In this document: positions 1 to 9,571 of the stretch, in pieces
Numbering within the stretch: position 1 is the first letter of the stretch
Layout of the letters: the number at the start of each line of letters is the position of its first letter
The notes under the pieces: model-generated
What the model was told of the DNA's origin: nothing
Seen by the model: only the letters and a program-made list of their open reading frames with translations
The model's database searches: none
Translations under genes and position numbers: made by a program
Assembly: GCA_003255025.1 (NCBI GenBank)
Contig: QANY01005277.1
Location: 691,758 to 755,757, forward strand
Direction of reading: 5' to 3'
Length of the DNA: 64,000 bases
Source: Datisca glomerata
Taxonomy: Eukaryota > Streptophyta > Magnoliopsida > Cucurbitales > Datiscaceae

Positions 1-1416
1 AAAAAGTATAGTCCACTCACAAGAATCCAATAATTATCAAGTATGGAGATAAGTAGTAGGCTATAGATAGGCAGACTTTCTCACAGTCTAGTTGTAACTA
101 GGAAATTTTTGACGTAAATTATAAATCCATTTCCAGCTTCAACAAATGGCAAAATCTAATATAATTAATGATCATATATTCCTCTTCTAATTGTGGGCAA
201 TTAAGTAATTAAAAGATTTCATTGAAATACACTATCAGAGATTAAATAGTATCATAAATTGAAGAAGGATTTATACTCGTAAGAGGCGTCTGATCATATT
301 TGTACCATTCAAATCAAGATAAATTATATTTAAAAAATCTGATTTTTTGATCTTTTTAGTTTAATCTTATTTAAACCGTCCAAATATGATAAGATGGCCA
401 TTACGGGCTGATTTATCTGCCGTTAGGCTTACCCGACGGCAAAGAAACGCCATACCGATATCATTCGGTAGGAAATCTATGGTACTGTTAGACAATCCAC
501 AGATGTATCACCACACAAATTTGATAGCTAATAACTCAAAATACTGTTTTTTGGTACTGTGGTTAGAATTGTTCATTGGGCGACTTTATTGGATGTTAGA
601 TCAGTTTTATAATCAAACCCAACATAAAGAATTTAATACATGAGCAAACCAATAAAATATGTAAACTAATTCATACCATTAATTATCGGGTTGGTTTGGA
701 GGTCAGAGTTTAGGATTCAGGGTTTAGAGAGGTTGGTCGTTACGTTTCTTTTGTATTTAAAGTTAATAAATTTAATGCACGATAAGAACACATATTAATA
801 AAATGAGTTTTATTTCATTAGATAATTTAGTTAATAAAATAATTTATACATAATCATAAATAATAAAAATAAATTTTATTTCATTAAGTTGAGACCACGT
901 TCTACATGATAGCTGAGTTAGGTTATGATGAAATTATGTTGTTTCGTATGTTTAATAGTGTGTTTGATTTGAGTAGGTGACATTAAGAAAAAAACGAATC
1001 CAAACTAAATTTAATTGTTTCATAAAAATTAAAATCAAACTAAATCATTATTACTATTTAAACCATTGAATAGATTATGCTTTGAGTTAGTTTGGAAGGG
1101 TTAGTCAATTTGTCATTTTCTTTGCACACTCCTAACTGTGGCATTAACAGTGGCATGACACCATCTCACAAAAAAATTATTCCAATTTTAGTCAAACAGC
1201 CGAACTAGAGCTACGTATTGGACCACCTACATCAGCACCAATAAAAAAAATATGTTTGAACAAAGTTTTAATCTTCTGCAAGACTGCTGGCAGGCCCTGC
1301 TCTAAGCTTCGGTTAATGCAAGCCGCAAAATTAAACTTAGAACGAACAAGTTATAATTTGTAATTACACACTACTTGATATGCAAACGAGAATGCATGAG
1401 TCTATTAGATAGGGTT

Positions 1417-1527
1417 CATCGAACTGCATAGGTGTCGATTGTACTGTATGTATATGAGTCGTTTGTAAATTTTGGAAAAATCCCATCGAACTGCTTAGGT
1501 GTCGACTGTACTGTATGTATAATGAGT
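1417..1527. repeat. Two-copy direct repeat, about 43 bp, period 67
   Basis: Copy 1 at 1417-1459 and copy 2 at 1484-1527 both begin CATCGAACTGC and run through the shared core TGTACTGTATGTAT. They differ at a few bases and by one indel. The spacer is 24 bp. This is probably a local tandem duplication; no protein is encoded. Confidence 0.85.
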
Positions 1528-1545
1528 TGCAAATGCATATGATGA

Positions 1546-1564
1546 GGGAGGGAGGGAGGGAGGG
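1546..1564 (+). repeat. (GGGA)n tract, canonical G-quadruplex motif
   Basis: Five GGG runs are separated by single A residues in 19 bases. This satisfies the strict four-tract G-quadruplex rule with the shortest possible loops. It lies 18 bp downstream of the direct repeat at 1484-1527. No gene start was found beside it, so no regulatory role is claimed. Confidence 0.85.
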
Positions 1565-1989
1565 TCAACAAGGACACATCACCATCGCCACCTAATTAAT
1601 TTGAAGCAGAAAACTGGTCTGCATCCTTAGTCAAAGCTGTTTCACGATACTACATACAGACGGAAGCTAACTTAAAAATATTATGGAAGAAAAATAGGTG
1701 AAGACCTCGTAGGCAGCATTCCCAATAATCAAACTTTGCTTGGCCACTTGGCCCGTATAGTCTCAATCAACATACAACACTGCAGTAGACAGGCCACAAA
1801 AACTGAAAGAAAGTATCTTAAAACCAGTGGATCATTTGTCTGATGAGAGTAAAGGCTCAACCACTTGAAAAACAACTATAGGACCACTGCGTCATACTAT
1901 AATTCAAACTCTAAAAGAACCTAAGAAATAAGCATGACCTTGACAAGCCTGCAATTACTCTGAAACGACCTTCGCCCATAAGGTTCTAC

Positions 1990-2411
1990 ATTATACATTG
2001 AAGGTAAGGGATATAAGAATAATTTAAATATAATAATACTAACCTCCACCTATAATTAATCAAGAACAATAAGCAAAACACATAGAATAATTGAGAGAAT
2101 CTTCTAGTCTGTCTATTTTAATTGCCCATGTATATTTATAGGTTATGTTAGAGACCTTCATCTAAGTGTTTGACATAATCATAACTTTCTTTTATTAAAT
2201 AAATCTAGATCATCTCAACTAATTAATCTCTATATTTTAGTGAGTTGTTTAACTCTATATCACTACTAAGTGATAGTTATATTTAATCTTATCACTTTAA
2301 ATCTTATGAAAAATAATATATATATGTATGTATGTATGTATATTATTTAAAAATTATGATAAGTGACATGTGTGTTATTTTAAGTTTCCTAATAGAGGTA
2401 TGAGACTAACA
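1990..2411 (-). repeat. Candidate 3' LTR of the minus-strand Copia remnant
   Basis: On the - strand a purine-rich tract (GTGGGGAA, about 2412-2419) is followed at 2411 by TGTTAGTC, a typical polypurine-tract/LTR junction. About 275 bp further on is a TATA-like CCTATAAATATA (plus-strand 2131-2142). The far boundary near 1990 is a guess because no second LTR copy is available for comparison. Confidence 0.4.
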
Positions 2412-2764
2412 TTCCCCACGTGGCACAAATACCATATTATAACTATTCGAGAAATCTAGTAATTAAAAACTCACTCAATTAAAGAATCTTAAAACATGAA
2501 TTCATAGTTGTTATACTCTAAAACGAGCATTTCCTTCCATGTATCACATGGATGGTATCTCTAAATGAGCATATCATGAGTAGTTAACTTTATGAATGTC
2601 TTCCTTATATGTCATTCGAGTCTAACTTTATGTATCCCAACGGATATGAAATTTTATGTGTACACGAATAAAAGAAATATTTTATTCTCCAAGATAAGAA
2701 ACTATCATGTACAATGACATATGTAGTAGCGCTAACATACAAAATTAAACTAAAAATGAGCTAA

Positions 2765-3402
2765 TAAGACCCATATGCTCCACATGATCTCTGTGTTGTT
2801 TTGTCGGCAATATTTTAGTCATGAGATCCGCAATCATTAGCTTAGAACCAATGTGTTCAATGAGCACTTCTTTAGTTTTTCACATGCCCTCTAACAACTA
2901 GATATTTGATGTCGATATGCTTGCTTCAGCTTCAGCTTCAGCTTTTATTATTCTTGGAGAAGAAAATTGTGGCCAAATTATCACAATAAATCTTTATGGG
3001 TCTCGCTATGGAATCGACAATTTTGACACCCTTAATGAAATTTCTTAACCATAGTGCATGTGTAGTAGCTTTGTAGCATGCAATGAACTCTGCTTCCATA
3101 GTAGAAGAAGCAGCAATGGTTTTCTTGACACTTCTCTAAGATACAGCACCTTCAGCAAGAAGGAAAATGTATCCCGAAGTTGACTTTCTCGTGTCTACAC
3201 ATCCAGTAAAATTTGAATCTAAATATCCAACTAATTCTAGATGATCAAAGTGTCTGTATGTAAGTCTGTAGTCCTTGGTTCCTTGCAAGTACCTTATAAC
3301 ATTTTTAGCAGCCCTCTGATGCTCTACATCAGGATTGCTTTGGTATCTGTCTATAAATGCCCATTGTGAATCCGATATCAGGTCTTGTACAAACCTTTGC
3401 AT
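2765..3402 (-). pseudogene. Copia RNase H domain, degenerate
   Basis: The minus-strand translation runs from the RT/RNase H connection (motif VEHQRAAKNVIRYLQGTKD) through DTRKSTSGY to AASSTMEAEF and the YCDN motif, all typical of Copia RNase H. A stop replaces the Trp after GAVS. The downstream section holds a run of GCTGAA repeats (plus strand about 2927-2945) followed by stops. This is the C-terminal end of the Copia polyprotein and is non-functional. Confidence 0.85.
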
Positions 3403-3466
3403 ACATTAGGCTACCATCTGCAAATACATATGGTATATTATCCATCCTTTGTTGTTCCAATTTATT

Positions 3467-3868
3467 CTATGAGCACTGATTCTGTTTGAACTTATCCCCT
3501 TTGACTATAGGTGCAAATGTTGAAGAACAAGCATTCATTCTGAATCTCTCTAAAACCTTTTCAATGTAGGCCTTTTGAGATAGTCTTAATATTCGTTGAG
3601 GTCTATCTCTATGAACCTCTATGCCAATGACATAAGAGGCTTCACCTAAATCCTTCGTTTTAAAGTTTTTAGAAAGGAACTGCTTTGTCTCATGTAGTAA
3701 ACCCAAATCATTACTTGTAAGTAAAATGTCATCCACATACAGAACTAAAAATATACGTTTACTCCCACTAACCTTAAGATATATGCATTGATCAACGATG
3801 TTCTCAGAGAAACAGAATGAGGTAATAACGTTGTGAAACTTTGTACCTATCATAATACTCTTTTCCAC
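3467..3868 (-). pseudogene. Copia reverse transcriptase, C-terminal half
   Basis: The frame holds the RT catalytic motif YVDD (plus-strand 3728-3739) followed by the Copia block KDLGEASYVIGIEVHRD and the AYIEKVLERF region. The N-terminal RT half (fingers and first catalytic Asp region) is absent. The frame instead abuts integrase sequence at about 3850, which indicates an internal deletion of the coding region. It is a relic with no initiation codon of its own. Confidence 0.88.
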
Positions 3869-4088
3869 TGTCTGACCTTACGATTTTAATTTTCTTTTCA
3901 TTTTGTTTCTCAACTTCTGCTGTATAAATTTTAAAAGCGTCTAGAGCTTCATTTTTATTAAAGAGAAGATAGAGATACATAAATCTAGTACGGTCATCAA
4001 TGAATGAGATAAAATATCTCTGACCATTCAGACATGGAGTAGTAAACGGTCCACAAATATCAGTCTGCTTTCCCTTGATGCCGGCCAC
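3850..4088 (-). pseudogene. Copia integrase core, truncated
   Basis: The minus-strand frame shows the integrase core: TDICGPF with its catalytic Asp, the FIDDRTRFMYLYLL strand, and KIVRSDSGKEY with the second catalytic Asp. The last catalytic Glu region (usually followed by NGVAERRN) is missing because sequence jumps straight into RT at about 3850. The zinc-binding pre-integrase region is not recognisable upstream. The protein could not catalyse integration. Confidence 0.85.
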
Positions 4089-4355
4089 ACAAGTACTAAA
4101 ATCAATACAGTCAAGAGTTTTTATAACTCAATCATTTACTAATATCTTAATTCTCTCTATAGAGATACGTCCAAATCTCCTGTGTCATAATGACGAACAT
4201 ATCTCATTAATGAGGCTCCACTTTATGCCAATATCACCATGTATTATCAAATAATTACATTCAAATGTGGGGTCTAAGTTAAATTTGTATAAACCATCAA
4301 TCAATTTTCTACCACCAACATTAACTTTATTTTTAAAAATACTAAAAATGCCTTC

Positions 4356-4640
4356 TTAAAATAAAAAATCAAATTTAAAAATAACAAATCTAGAAACAGA
4401 AACTAAATTTCTTGAAAATAATGGAATATAAAAAGTGTTTTCAAGATCTAATACAAATCCACTTTTTAAAATAAGTTGAAAAGTCTTCACAGTCTCAACT
4501 TTTAAAAGCATTTGATTGCTCAAATAGATACCTCGTTCATTTTCCTTCGATTTTCTTAGACTGAGAAAGCCATGCATGGTATTGACAATATGGATTGAAG
4601 AATTAGAGTCAATCCACCATATATTATTTGGAGCTTCAAC
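4356..4640 (-). pseudogene. Copia aspartic protease, active site altered
   Basis: The minus-strand frame contains WWIDSNSSIHIVN, where Copia proteases usually have DSG(A/S)(T/S)xH, then the family's downstream block ending YIPLFSRNLVSVSRF. The catalytic Asp is kept but the Gly of the DSG triad is Asn. This suggests loss of function. It sits between gag and integrase as expected. Confidence 0.75.
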
Positions 4641-4699
4641 AAAAAAGATTCATGACACACTAAAGTTATGGGATTACATTTCTTTTCAAGTCACTTTTT

Positions 4700-5395
4700 G
4701 TACCTCTGATAGTCTTTCTTTACATGCCTCTTTTTCTTGTAGAAGAAGCAAGCAATCTTGTTTCCTTGAAGCTTCATCGGCTTCTTTCCTTTCTTCTTCA
4801 GTTAGGAGGCATCTCTGTCTTTCTCGTTGTTTCCCTTATCATGAGTTACTAGATAAGTAGTTTCTATCCTCTCATGCTTTATCTCTCTTCTTCTTGAACA
4901 CACATAATCAGAAGCTTATTTATGGACCCATTTTTCTTATGTATGTTATAGGATATATTGAAAGGTCTATATTCAATAGGAAGAGAGTTGAGTATGAAAT
5001 GAACAAGAAATGGCTAAAAAATCTTAACATTTTGAGACTTTAATTGAGCAACAATGTCTCTCAATTTCATAATGTGTTCACGCACACCTCTAGAATGCTC
5101 AAATGATTTGCCCGAAAGCTTCTTCATCGGGGTATTAGCCATTGTCTTATCAGAAGTAATAAATTATTCTTCTATGGCCTTTAGTAAATCTTTGACATTT
5201 GAGCACTCAGGATTGGAGCCCCTAATGCTCCTACTGACATGAGACATAATGAGTATTTTACTTAAGCGAGTAGATCGCTCTCACCGCTCATATTCTGTTT
5301 CCACCTGTGGCGTACTGAATTTCGTGGGAGCGGGTGGTTGTTCGTCCACACAAAACGCCAAGTCAAGGTCCATGCACCCAAGAGTAAAAAGAACA
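4700..5395 (-). pseudogene. Copia gag, degenerate
   Basis: Reading leftward, the frame starts near an ATG at about 5395 and shows Copia gag blocks (YERWERS..R and SIRGSNPECSNVKDLLKAIEE), then a hydrophobic FLVHFILNSLP block, and finally a damaged zinc knuckle. The knuckle reads ACFFYKKKRHVKKDY, where two of the CCHC cysteines have been lost. Several stops break the frame. Family assignment rests on block order and position. Confidence 0.7.
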
Positions 5396-5400
5396 TTTTC

Positions 5401-6519
5401 TTTTTAATAAGAATAATTATCACCAGTAAGCATTAGAAAACAAGATGCATTAAAAGTAGTAGAAATAGCTGCAAATAACCAAGAAAAATACTTAGTTTCA
5501 TACTATGAGACCAAAACTTTATGCTAATTCAACCAATGTTAAGTAGCAAATAGTAAATTTAAACTTCCTGTGGGTAGAGGTTGCAAAATGCATGAATTTA
5601 CTTTAACTTTATAAAAAGACCACCAAATATGAAGCATCAAGAATAATACTACTCCATACCTATGGGCCTAGAAAAATACATTCTTTAATGCCGATTTACT
5701 ACCTTATTCTAAGTAAATCACAAAAATAACAACTTCCTTATAGGATCAAGTTATTACTTTCATGAATTAATTACAATATGAGACACGCCACAAAATTATA
5801 ATTATAATTCCTCATGTAATTACTAGTATGCCTTAAGATGTTGTGGCTACTCCTAAGTCATATAAAAATCATTACTTTATAATGACATCAAATATCTCAT
5901 ACATCTTTATATTGACAATGCCATATAGTAGTAAAAGTTAAACTATCAATACAAGTTTGTCAATAAATGCATGAATATAACATTATAACCAAATATGGTA
6001 AAATCATATTATATCTAGACTGATCATTTAACTTTTAATGACCAATGTCTGATAATTTTTTTTAAATATATTTTAACTTTTTTTGTTTTTATGTAAAACA
6101 AAAACAAGTTATTTGACTACAACTGAAAGAACAATACTACTTGATACGTATGCGTACCGTGGACTTGTCGACGTCTCATTTATTTGACTGTTATTAGGCC
6201 TGACATCGCCTATTCCATTAATATCCTAAGCCAATTCATGCAAGCAATTCATACTAGTCATATCTATGCTACTACAAAGGTACAGGGAGAGAAATATTAC
6301 TATCTTCATCAAGCCCCTTCAGTTAAATGAGTTTTAGGACTCTGATTGAGAACGTTGTATGATGACTCATCACGTCCACAAGCAGTTATTGTATCTTGCT
6401 TGATCCTAATCCTATTTTATGAAAAACAAAGAAGCAAAGCACAATTTCACGATCCTCCACCGAAGCATAGTATTGTGTCATGGATACATTAACCTCACAG
6501 CTTCAATGGTTAAAATACA
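5401..6519. other. Intergenic sequence, nothing recognised
   Basis: The 5' LTR of the neighbouring minus-strand Copia element would be expected here, but no matching LTR copy or primer-binding site was found. No protein similarity is visible on either strand. Confidence 0.5.
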
Positions 6520-6800
6520 CACTATAAGAAATATGGGTTTTAACAAATAACTTTTTAGTTGCTAAGCCTTCAAAATCCGACGAAAATATTTTCATCACGA
6601 CAATCGTCGCATTAGCTTTATCAACGAAAATCATTCGTGACGAAAAATGAAATTTGTCACGTTAGAACTTTTGCGGCGAAAATTTTCCTCGCAAAATTTT
6701 TTTTGCCACCAATATTTCTCTTAGTCGCCTAAACTCTTTTGCGATCAATTTTATTTGGTTGCGAAATGTTTTTGACGACCAAATTTTACATTTCCAGAAT
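6520..6800 (+). mobile_element. CACTA (En/Spm-like) transposon terminus, remnant
   Basis: The sequence begins CACTATAAGAAATATGGG, close to the CACTACAAGAAA-type terminal inverted repeat of plant CACTA elements. Over the next 270 bp it holds repeated subterminal motifs on both strands (CGACGAAAAT, GTGACGAAAA, GCGGCGAAAA, GTTGCGAAAT), as CACTA ends do. The partner terminus and a transposase were not found, so this is one end of a truncated element. Confidence 0.6.
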
Positions 6801-7289
6801 GTAAATAAAAAATACTAATTTTTTTGTTTTCATATACACATGTGGTGGTAATAATATCATCAGAAAATTTATCAAACCTGATATTTTTCTAAAAATACAT
6901 ATATTAATCATTAATATATGTAAGGTAATAAATTAGTAGTAGTTCATTAAAAAATCTCCGAATTCATAATTTACTACAAAATATGGTTCACCAATGCATC
7001 CAACAAAGATAAATAAAAAAAAGAGAGTATTGAAAACTTGATGTTACAATTACAAAACTTAACAAATATTCTGAACTATCTCTTCTTCAGTGCGAGGTGT
7101 GGTATTCTCAGCGATAGGCTCATCCCGTAAGATAAACATGCTTTCCTGTAACATTACAATGAGTCAAATTCAATATAAATATATTAATCGATCAGAAAGT
7201 ATTAAAAAAATCTAGCAAATTCCGATTCAATGTGATAACCCCCAATAGAAAGATCTAGTCATCTCATATCAATCACTTCCAGTTTAGTA
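6801..7289. other. Intergenic sequence
   Basis: AT-rich sequence between the CACTA-like end and the cyclase pseudogene. Further cyclase 3' exons were looked for on the - strand but none was convincing. Confidence 0.5.
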
Positions 7290-8730
7290 TTATGTCACCA
7301 AAAGAGACAATGCCACCAAAAGTTTCAGCAGGGTTGATGGGCTGAAAATCGATCCATTCAACGGATAAAGTAAATAATAAAAAGAAGAATTCTGTAAGAA
7401 CTTGTAGTGGTTACCTCCAACCACTAGAAGGATCTAGTCAACTCATAAGTTGCAAAACCGCCATCAACATTCTGCAGTGGTCTAAAAAACGCAAAATAGA
7501 GAGTGAGTTAACTTCTTCATGAATTAATGATACTAAATTAAGGAATCTCCCATATCTCCAGCCAGTAAAGGCTAAGAAAGAAATATATCATGCCAAGTTA
7601 GCAGAATTTCTGAAGCTTATACCGTATCTCTATATTTTTATATGGAGACCACCAGAGTTCTACAATAGCTCTAGGAAAGGCAAGCATTCAAGAATCAGAG
7701 CAACTCTTGTATGAAAAAATGCAGGAATCTCACAGTACTTCATTACTAGGAGTCTAGGAGCAAACCGAGCAAGAAATCATGGTAAACAAGCCATTGTTTT
7801 CCCTCCACATAAACCCACACCTTAGAGCACGTAGTCAACAAATTTTAACTCGATAACTAGATGAGCCTATCATTATACCAATGGTATATCCAGTTTTTTG
7901 TATTAAGAATGCAGTACGTCCAGCTTAACTGTAATGAGAGGATAACATTCACAGCAGCATATATCCGGTTTTTATCAAGTGATTGCCCTACTGTTTCTAA
8001 TGGAAGCTTTGACAGTAAAAGAACAGCCTGCAGACACACAAACTTTTTATCAATAAAGAACAGACATGGATATTACTAAGAAAGTCATCTGTGTAGACCC
8101 ATAGAGATTTTACCTCAATCTTTCTACTGTGCAGTCAGAGATAGGCCAGCCATGATCTGCTGTAGAGAATGGCCATGCACCTTTTGAAATGTGTTAATAC
8201 CAGAAATGTAAATCTCCAGGACAATCATCTAAAACCTTCAAAGCAGGAAAAAAAATAATATCCAAGAAAAGGTGGTCAAGCAAGGTACTATGCAAAGTGT
8301 CAAGGTAATCTGTGAATCTTTTATGTAGTCATGCGTTTTTCTTAAAGTTGATCCATATTCTTCAGTAAGGTTAGTCGATATAACTGCTTGAACAGCGATA
8401 TAATTGCTTGAACAGCGAAAGCAGTATCCCAAAGTTGACTTCCATTATAACCCTATGGAATCAATACGGACAATCAAGGTTTATCTTTGAATCTCGATAT
8501 GTTTTCTTAAAGGTATTAAAAAATCAAAATAAAAAAATCTCATTAGGTTACAGCAACTCCAGAAACACAAGGAGAGAATGGTTTGTCAGATTAGTGAGAA
8601 GATATCTAATATGGACCTGCATTTTCATGCCATGTTCAGCAATCCATAAATAATCAAATATTCTTGGAAGATGCAACTGGAATGCCTCTGAATGTGGATC
8701 CTCCACCCAACAACAAAGCATATTTAGTAC
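7290..8730 (-). pseudogene. Oxidosqualene cyclase (triterpene synthase) pseudogene
   Basis: Six consecutive exons of a plant oxidosqualene cyclase (beta-amyrin/cycloartenol synthase family) are readable in order on the - strand: 8730-8617 ([22 protein letters not shown]), 8452-8310 ([30 protein letters not shown]), 8228-8114 (DCPGDLHFWY, HISKGAWPFSTADHGWPISD), 8027-7929 ([17 protein letters not shown]), 7471-7415 (GGFATYELTRSF) and 7341-about 7290 (INPAETFG, FGDII). Intact enzymes cyclise 2,3-oxidosqualene and are about 760 residues; only a middle part is present. Lesions: a 20-bp tandem duplication in the second exon (frameshift), a stop after WY in the third, a stop after RSF in the fifth, and donors AT and TT instead of GT after exons two and four. 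The 5' exons are missing: an LTR begins 57 bp beyond the first exon. Confidence 0.92.
8377..8416. repeat. 20-bp tandem duplication inside a cyclase exon
   Basis: Two adjacent copies (8377-8396 and 8397-8416) differ at one base. On the - strand they encode the AVQA(I/V)IS block twice. Because 20 is not a multiple of three, the duplication shifts the reading frame of the cyclase pseudogene. Confidence 0.95.
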
Positions 8731-8786
8731 CTGCATAATACATGGTAATGAAGTTCTTGAGATTGAGAGAGGAGGTTTTCTACCTA

Positions 8787-9288
8787 TGTTGGATCTTAAT
8801 CCAACATTGGACTTATGTGTAAAATAATTATATGTTGCAGACTGCCAAATAAAATTATACGCAATTAAAAGTGATCTACTAAGATTTGGATAATTGATGT
8901 TTTAATGTATTTGATAGGTTGTGGATCATTTAATGTGTATAAACTTAAGGGTAATTTCTATTTTTATGATGAGCTAAAATAGAAATACTAAAAGATGAAT
9001 TATCTATAAGTGGTTATGGTCCCCAGGTCACACGATAACGAGAAATAATTCTATTTTCTCTAATATCCTATCGTTAGAGAGAAAACTGAGAGGTTTTATC
9101 AAAGGAGACTCTTAGATAGATAATCGTGTAGATCTGGAAGGCCAACCGCTCGGCTCTAAACAACAATCTATCATAATGAATTCAGGTACGCTTCCGTTCT
9201 ATAATTGTTTTGATTCTTGATGTGTTCAATATGAGATCTTGGATTTTATTGTGATATGATTTACACCGAAATGATTTTGAATCTAACA
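8787..9288 (+). mobile_element. LTR of a retrotransposon, 502 bp, truncated element
   Basis: The segment starts TGTTGGATC and ends TCTAACA. Two bases later comes TGGTATCAGAGC (9291-9302), the complement of the initiator tRNA-Met 3' end and the commonest plant LTR primer-binding site. This order defines a 5' LTR on the + strand. No gag/pol and no second LTR were found downstream, so only the 5' end of the element survives. It abuts the cyclase pseudogene and probably removed or displaced its 5' exons. Confidence 0.8.
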
Positions 9289-9290
9289 AG

Positions 9291-9302
9291 TGGTATCAGA
9301 GC
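9291..9302 (+). promoter_or_regulatory. Primer-binding site (tRNA-iMet type)
   Basis: TGGTATCAGAGC lies 2 bp after the LTR end at 9288. In an active element it would prime minus-strand DNA synthesis from initiator tRNA-Met. Confidence 0.85.
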
Positions 9303-9540
9303 AACTTATGTTGAATCATTGAGAATCGATCTATTAAGTTCTAGATCCATGATTTATAGGTGTTTTTTGTGTTTACATTTCGGTATCCTTGAATTTAATA
9401 TTTGTTTGACAATGTATTAGATTTGAGAACAATTTTTTCGGTATTTTTGTTTATTTTTTGCACAACCGGAAGGCGGTCTCACCGTCGTCGGTGAAAGTTG
9501 ATCGCTGAGCTGGCAAGGAGAAGCCCGCGGCTGTCTGAGA

Positions 9541-9571
9541 AAGGCGCGACTGTTTGGAACAGTCGCGCCTT
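9541..9571. repeat. Perfect 14-bp inverted repeat with 3-nt loop
   Basis: The arm AAGGCGCGACTGTT (9541-9554) is followed by TGG and the exact reverse complement (9558-9571). A third partial copy, CCGCGACTGT, follows at about 9574. The arm is strikingly GC-rich for this region. It lies about 240 bp downstream of the primer-binding site, in what would be the untranslated leader of the truncated LTR element. Confidence 0.95.

Larger units (their letters stand above)
1..1989. other. AT-rich intergenic sequence, no gene seen
   Basis: No coding segment with recognisable protein similarity was found on either strand. A short open frame at 386-643 has no recognisable family and lies in a slightly GC-richer patch. 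The stretch holds a two-copy direct repeat (1417-1527) and a G-rich simple repeat (1546-1564), listed separately. The rest looks like decayed intergenic DNA. Confidence 0.6.
1990..5400 (-). mobile_element. Ty1/Copia retrotransposon remnant, internally deleted
   Basis: Read on the - strand, domains appear in Copia order: gag (about 5395-4700), protease (about 4640-4356), integrase (4088-about 3850), reverse transcriptase (about 3850-3467) and RNase H (3402-about 2765). A polypurine tract and candidate 3' LTR follow near 2424-1990. Gag-protease-integrase-RT order, with integrase before RT, is diagnostic of Copia. The element is dead: stops and frameshifts interrupt every domain, and the integrase C-terminus plus RT N-terminus are missing. 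A 5' LTR and primer-binding site were not found to the right of gag, so the right end is truncated or too diverged to see. Confidence 0.85.

Noticed and set aside
386..643. An 85-residue open frame on the + strand
   Set aside because: No recognisable family. The GC-richer start contains CCGACGGCAAA-like motifs that occur in some transposon ends, but no element boundary was found.
7397..7411. CTTGTAGTG as the partner end of the CACTA-like terminus at 6520
   Set aside because: Only the outer bases fit a CACTA end, subterminal repeats are missing, and the site lies in the cyclase pseudogene next to its fifth exon.
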